Source: Phycisphaerales bacterium (GTDB lineage: Bacteria > Planctomycetota > Phycisphaerae > Phycisphaerales > UBA5793). Taken from it: a DNA stretch of 64,000 nt. This document shows, piece by piece, positions 62,732 to 64,000 of the stretch. Both the position numbers and the translations under genes were made by a program. Position 1 is the stretch's first letter. Each line of letters opens with the position of its first letter. The stretch is taken from assembly GCA_020852515.1 (NCBI GenBank), contig JADZAS010000021.1:113256-177255 (forward strand). Direction: 5' to 3'. Under the pieces are notes generated by a model. That model worked only from the letters and a program-made list of their open reading frames with translations. It had not been told where the DNA came from and did no database searches.

Positions 62732-63016
62732 CGGGACAGGTACGCTTATCAGATCTGCTCATGCCGTTACCGCCTTCCGCGGCCGGCCGCGCGGCCGAAA
62801 CGTGTGCTCCAAACCCAGCGCCGCCGCCGTCCGCCTCGCCTACAAGAAATGGTAGCCGCCACCACCGGCGAAGGTGCCCATGCGATCGACGCCGCGATGG
62901 AGCACGTCGTACACGTAGCCGCCAAGGGTCGGTCGAGCGATACGAGGCAAGAGAAGTTCCAGCCGCGCCGCCCGCGAAGCGCAATGCTCTGGCGAAAATA
63001 AACGTACCTGTCCCGG
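62732..63016. mobile_element. RAYT-derived MITE copy M4 (complete)
   Basis: 285 bp, about 90 percent identical by eye to M2. The left terminus is ACGGGACAGGTACGCTTAT (one change) and the right is intact to CCCG. The internal RAYT-like frame is broken by a stop (GYHFL then TAG). It lies between paralogue 4 and the split gene, ending 12 bp from that gene's stop. Confidence 0.78.
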
Positions 63017-63027
63017 TTTCTTCCCTT

Positions 63028-63822
63028 CTACGGAGCGCTTGCTCCGGCTTCGCCCGCACCACTGTGTAGCTCCACAAATAGCCGAGGAAGCATGGGCACC
63101 TTAGCGGCTGCGCCACACTCTGGACAGCCGTCAACAGAGATGTGCCGTAGATCATACCCACATTCATTGCAGAGATACGGGCAATATCGCCTCAAACTCC
63201 TCAATAAGATTCCTAGTAGAATGGCGAAGCACGCCCAGTAGAGCGCTCCTGAAAGTGTATTGGCCGCAATCAGAATGTTCTCTCAGAGAACCGCGCAAAC
63301 GGAAGGAAATTCAAGTCCCGCATTCGCCACAACAGCGCCTAGCCAGAGATATGTGGTCGTGGCAACAGATCGTCTCTTCGCAAGTACTGACGGAAGCTGC
63401 CGCAATTGGCAGTGAAGGTAAAGAACGATAATAGCGCGAGACAAAAGCGCAAGGACGAGCATGAGATTAACAATGCCATATATATTGTAATTTCGCGCGA
63501 TCGCGAATAGGAGAAGCAAACGGCCAGCTAGAGGTGCTCCAGTCGCCACAAAAACGACGGCGAGACCAATTGTGCACGTGGTCGAGCTCGTTGTTCTGAG
63601 GAGGCAAAGTGTAGCGGTTGCGGCCGCGATGAATTCGCCCGCCAGTATGGCTATGTCGATTGTCTCTACTCGACTCAACACGCTGGAGGAGGCTGACTCT
63701 GGCGGAAATGCCATTGATGAAATGAATACCCAAGCCGCCTGAACGGATGCTATGAAAAACCATGCGATCAGGGATCTCAGGCGCTTGCGGGCCCGCCTAT
63801 AGTCTTTGTTGGTACTCGCCAT
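63028..63822 (-). pseudogene. Membrane protein with zinc ribbon, interrupted by in-frame TGA
   Basis: The frame from ATG 63822 gives 179 residues with about five transmembrane helices, then TGA at 63285-63283. The same frame continues for 84 residues to a TAG at 63030-63028, with another helix (LYWACFAILLGILLRSL) and a ribbon CNECGYDLRHISVDGCPECG. The ribbon is expected for this protein type, so one nonsense codon has split a gene of about 264 codons. The TGA sits at the centre of GTTCTC-TGA-GAGAAC. Translation of the first part alone would leave a ribbon-less membrane protein. A sequencing error is possible. Confidence 0.68.
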
Positions 63823-63867
63823 TATTTGTCGGCTACGAGGGCTGTTGTCACGTATCTGGGCAAGAAA

Positions 63868-64000
63868 ACGGGCCAGGTACGTTTATCAGGTCTGCTCATG
63901 CCGTTGCCGCCTTCCGCGGCCGGCCGCGCCGCCGAAACGTGTGTTCCAAGAGCCAGCGCCGCCGTCCGCTTGACCAACGACGAATGGTAGCCGCCACCAC
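63868..64000. mobile_element. RAYT-derived MITE copy M5, cut by window edge
   Basis: The left terminus ACGGGCCAGGTACGTTTAT (one change) starts 46 bp upstream of the split ribbon gene, the same distance as M2 from paralogue 1. The next 110 bp match M2/M4 (ccgcggccggccgcgccgcc) up to the end of the window. Confidence 0.72.

Noticed and set aside
63283..63285. Selenocysteine at the in-frame TGA
   Set aside because: The palindrome around the TGA is not a SECIS-like hairpin downstream of the codon, and the protein type is not a known selenoprotein.

Overview
The window is high-GC bacterial chromosomal DNA, probably from a planctomycete of the Phycisphaerae/Phycisphaerales type. The basis for this is inference from gene content: a giant surface protein with the LEPR-xLL N-terminal motif, several small membrane proteins ending in a CxxCGYP...CTECG zinc ribbon, a YdjY-type lipoprotein, an HAF-repeat secreted protein, and many repeats linked to REP-associated tyrosine transposases (RAYTs). 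There is no rRNA, no CRISPR array and no recognisable phage.

Layout, left part (0-41 kb), mostly housekeeping. 0-0.9 kb: start of the B12-dependent ribonucleotide reductase nrdJ (cut by the window edge) and dcd. 1.5-3.9 kb: 2-oxoacid dehydrogenase E1-beta and E2, with no E1-alpha beside them. 4.0-8.7 kb: pyruvate:ferredoxin oxidoreductase nifJ overlapping a dihydroorotate-dehydrogenase-like gene. 8.8-14.5 kb: an MBL-fold hydrolase, then an RND efflux adaptor and pump. 14.7 kb: tRNA-Leu(UAA). 15.3-24.0 kb: one 2877-residue secreted beta-helix protein ending in a metzincin-type zinc-protease motif. 24-27 kb: pterin carbinolamine dehydratase, GluQ-RS, a DUF192 protein and an RsbU-like phosphatase. 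27-29 kb: rpsB-tsf. 29-35.6 kb: an MlaF-like ATPase, a MacB/FtsX-type permease, rsmB, a PtsN-like EIIA protein and a YdjY-like lipoprotein. 36-42 kb: cysC, a PagL-like outer-membrane protein, rpsO-pnp and hutU.

Middle part (42-58 kb). 42-46 kb is accessory DNA with small membrane proteins, gene remnants, and a RAYT gene bracketed on both sides by inverted copies of a 29-bp REP. Then come clpS (with a promoter that would give a leaderless mRNA), an HAF-repeat protein, a DNRLRE-like secreted protein, and the reverse transsulfuration pair cystathionine beta-synthase and gamma-lyase. A GxxExxY gene framed by a 40-bp inverted repeat sits between that pair. Phosphatidylserine decarboxylase, an HTH-membrane protein, a metallophosphoesterase, asd, an AhpD-like protein and an AlkD-like protein follow. 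The sequence upstream of asd carries four tandem copies of the same REP.

Right part (58-64 kb). This is the most unusual section. Paralogous zinc-ribbon membrane genes alternate with about 286-bp elements that carry 19-bp terminal inverted repeats and fuse the first and last codons of a RAYT-type transposase, so they look like MITEs made by internal deletion. Most of the minus-strand ribbon genes lie between two such elements, giving a cassette-like arrangement. Two copies of a second composite palindromic repeat lie here as well, and the last ribbon gene is split by an in-frame TGA.
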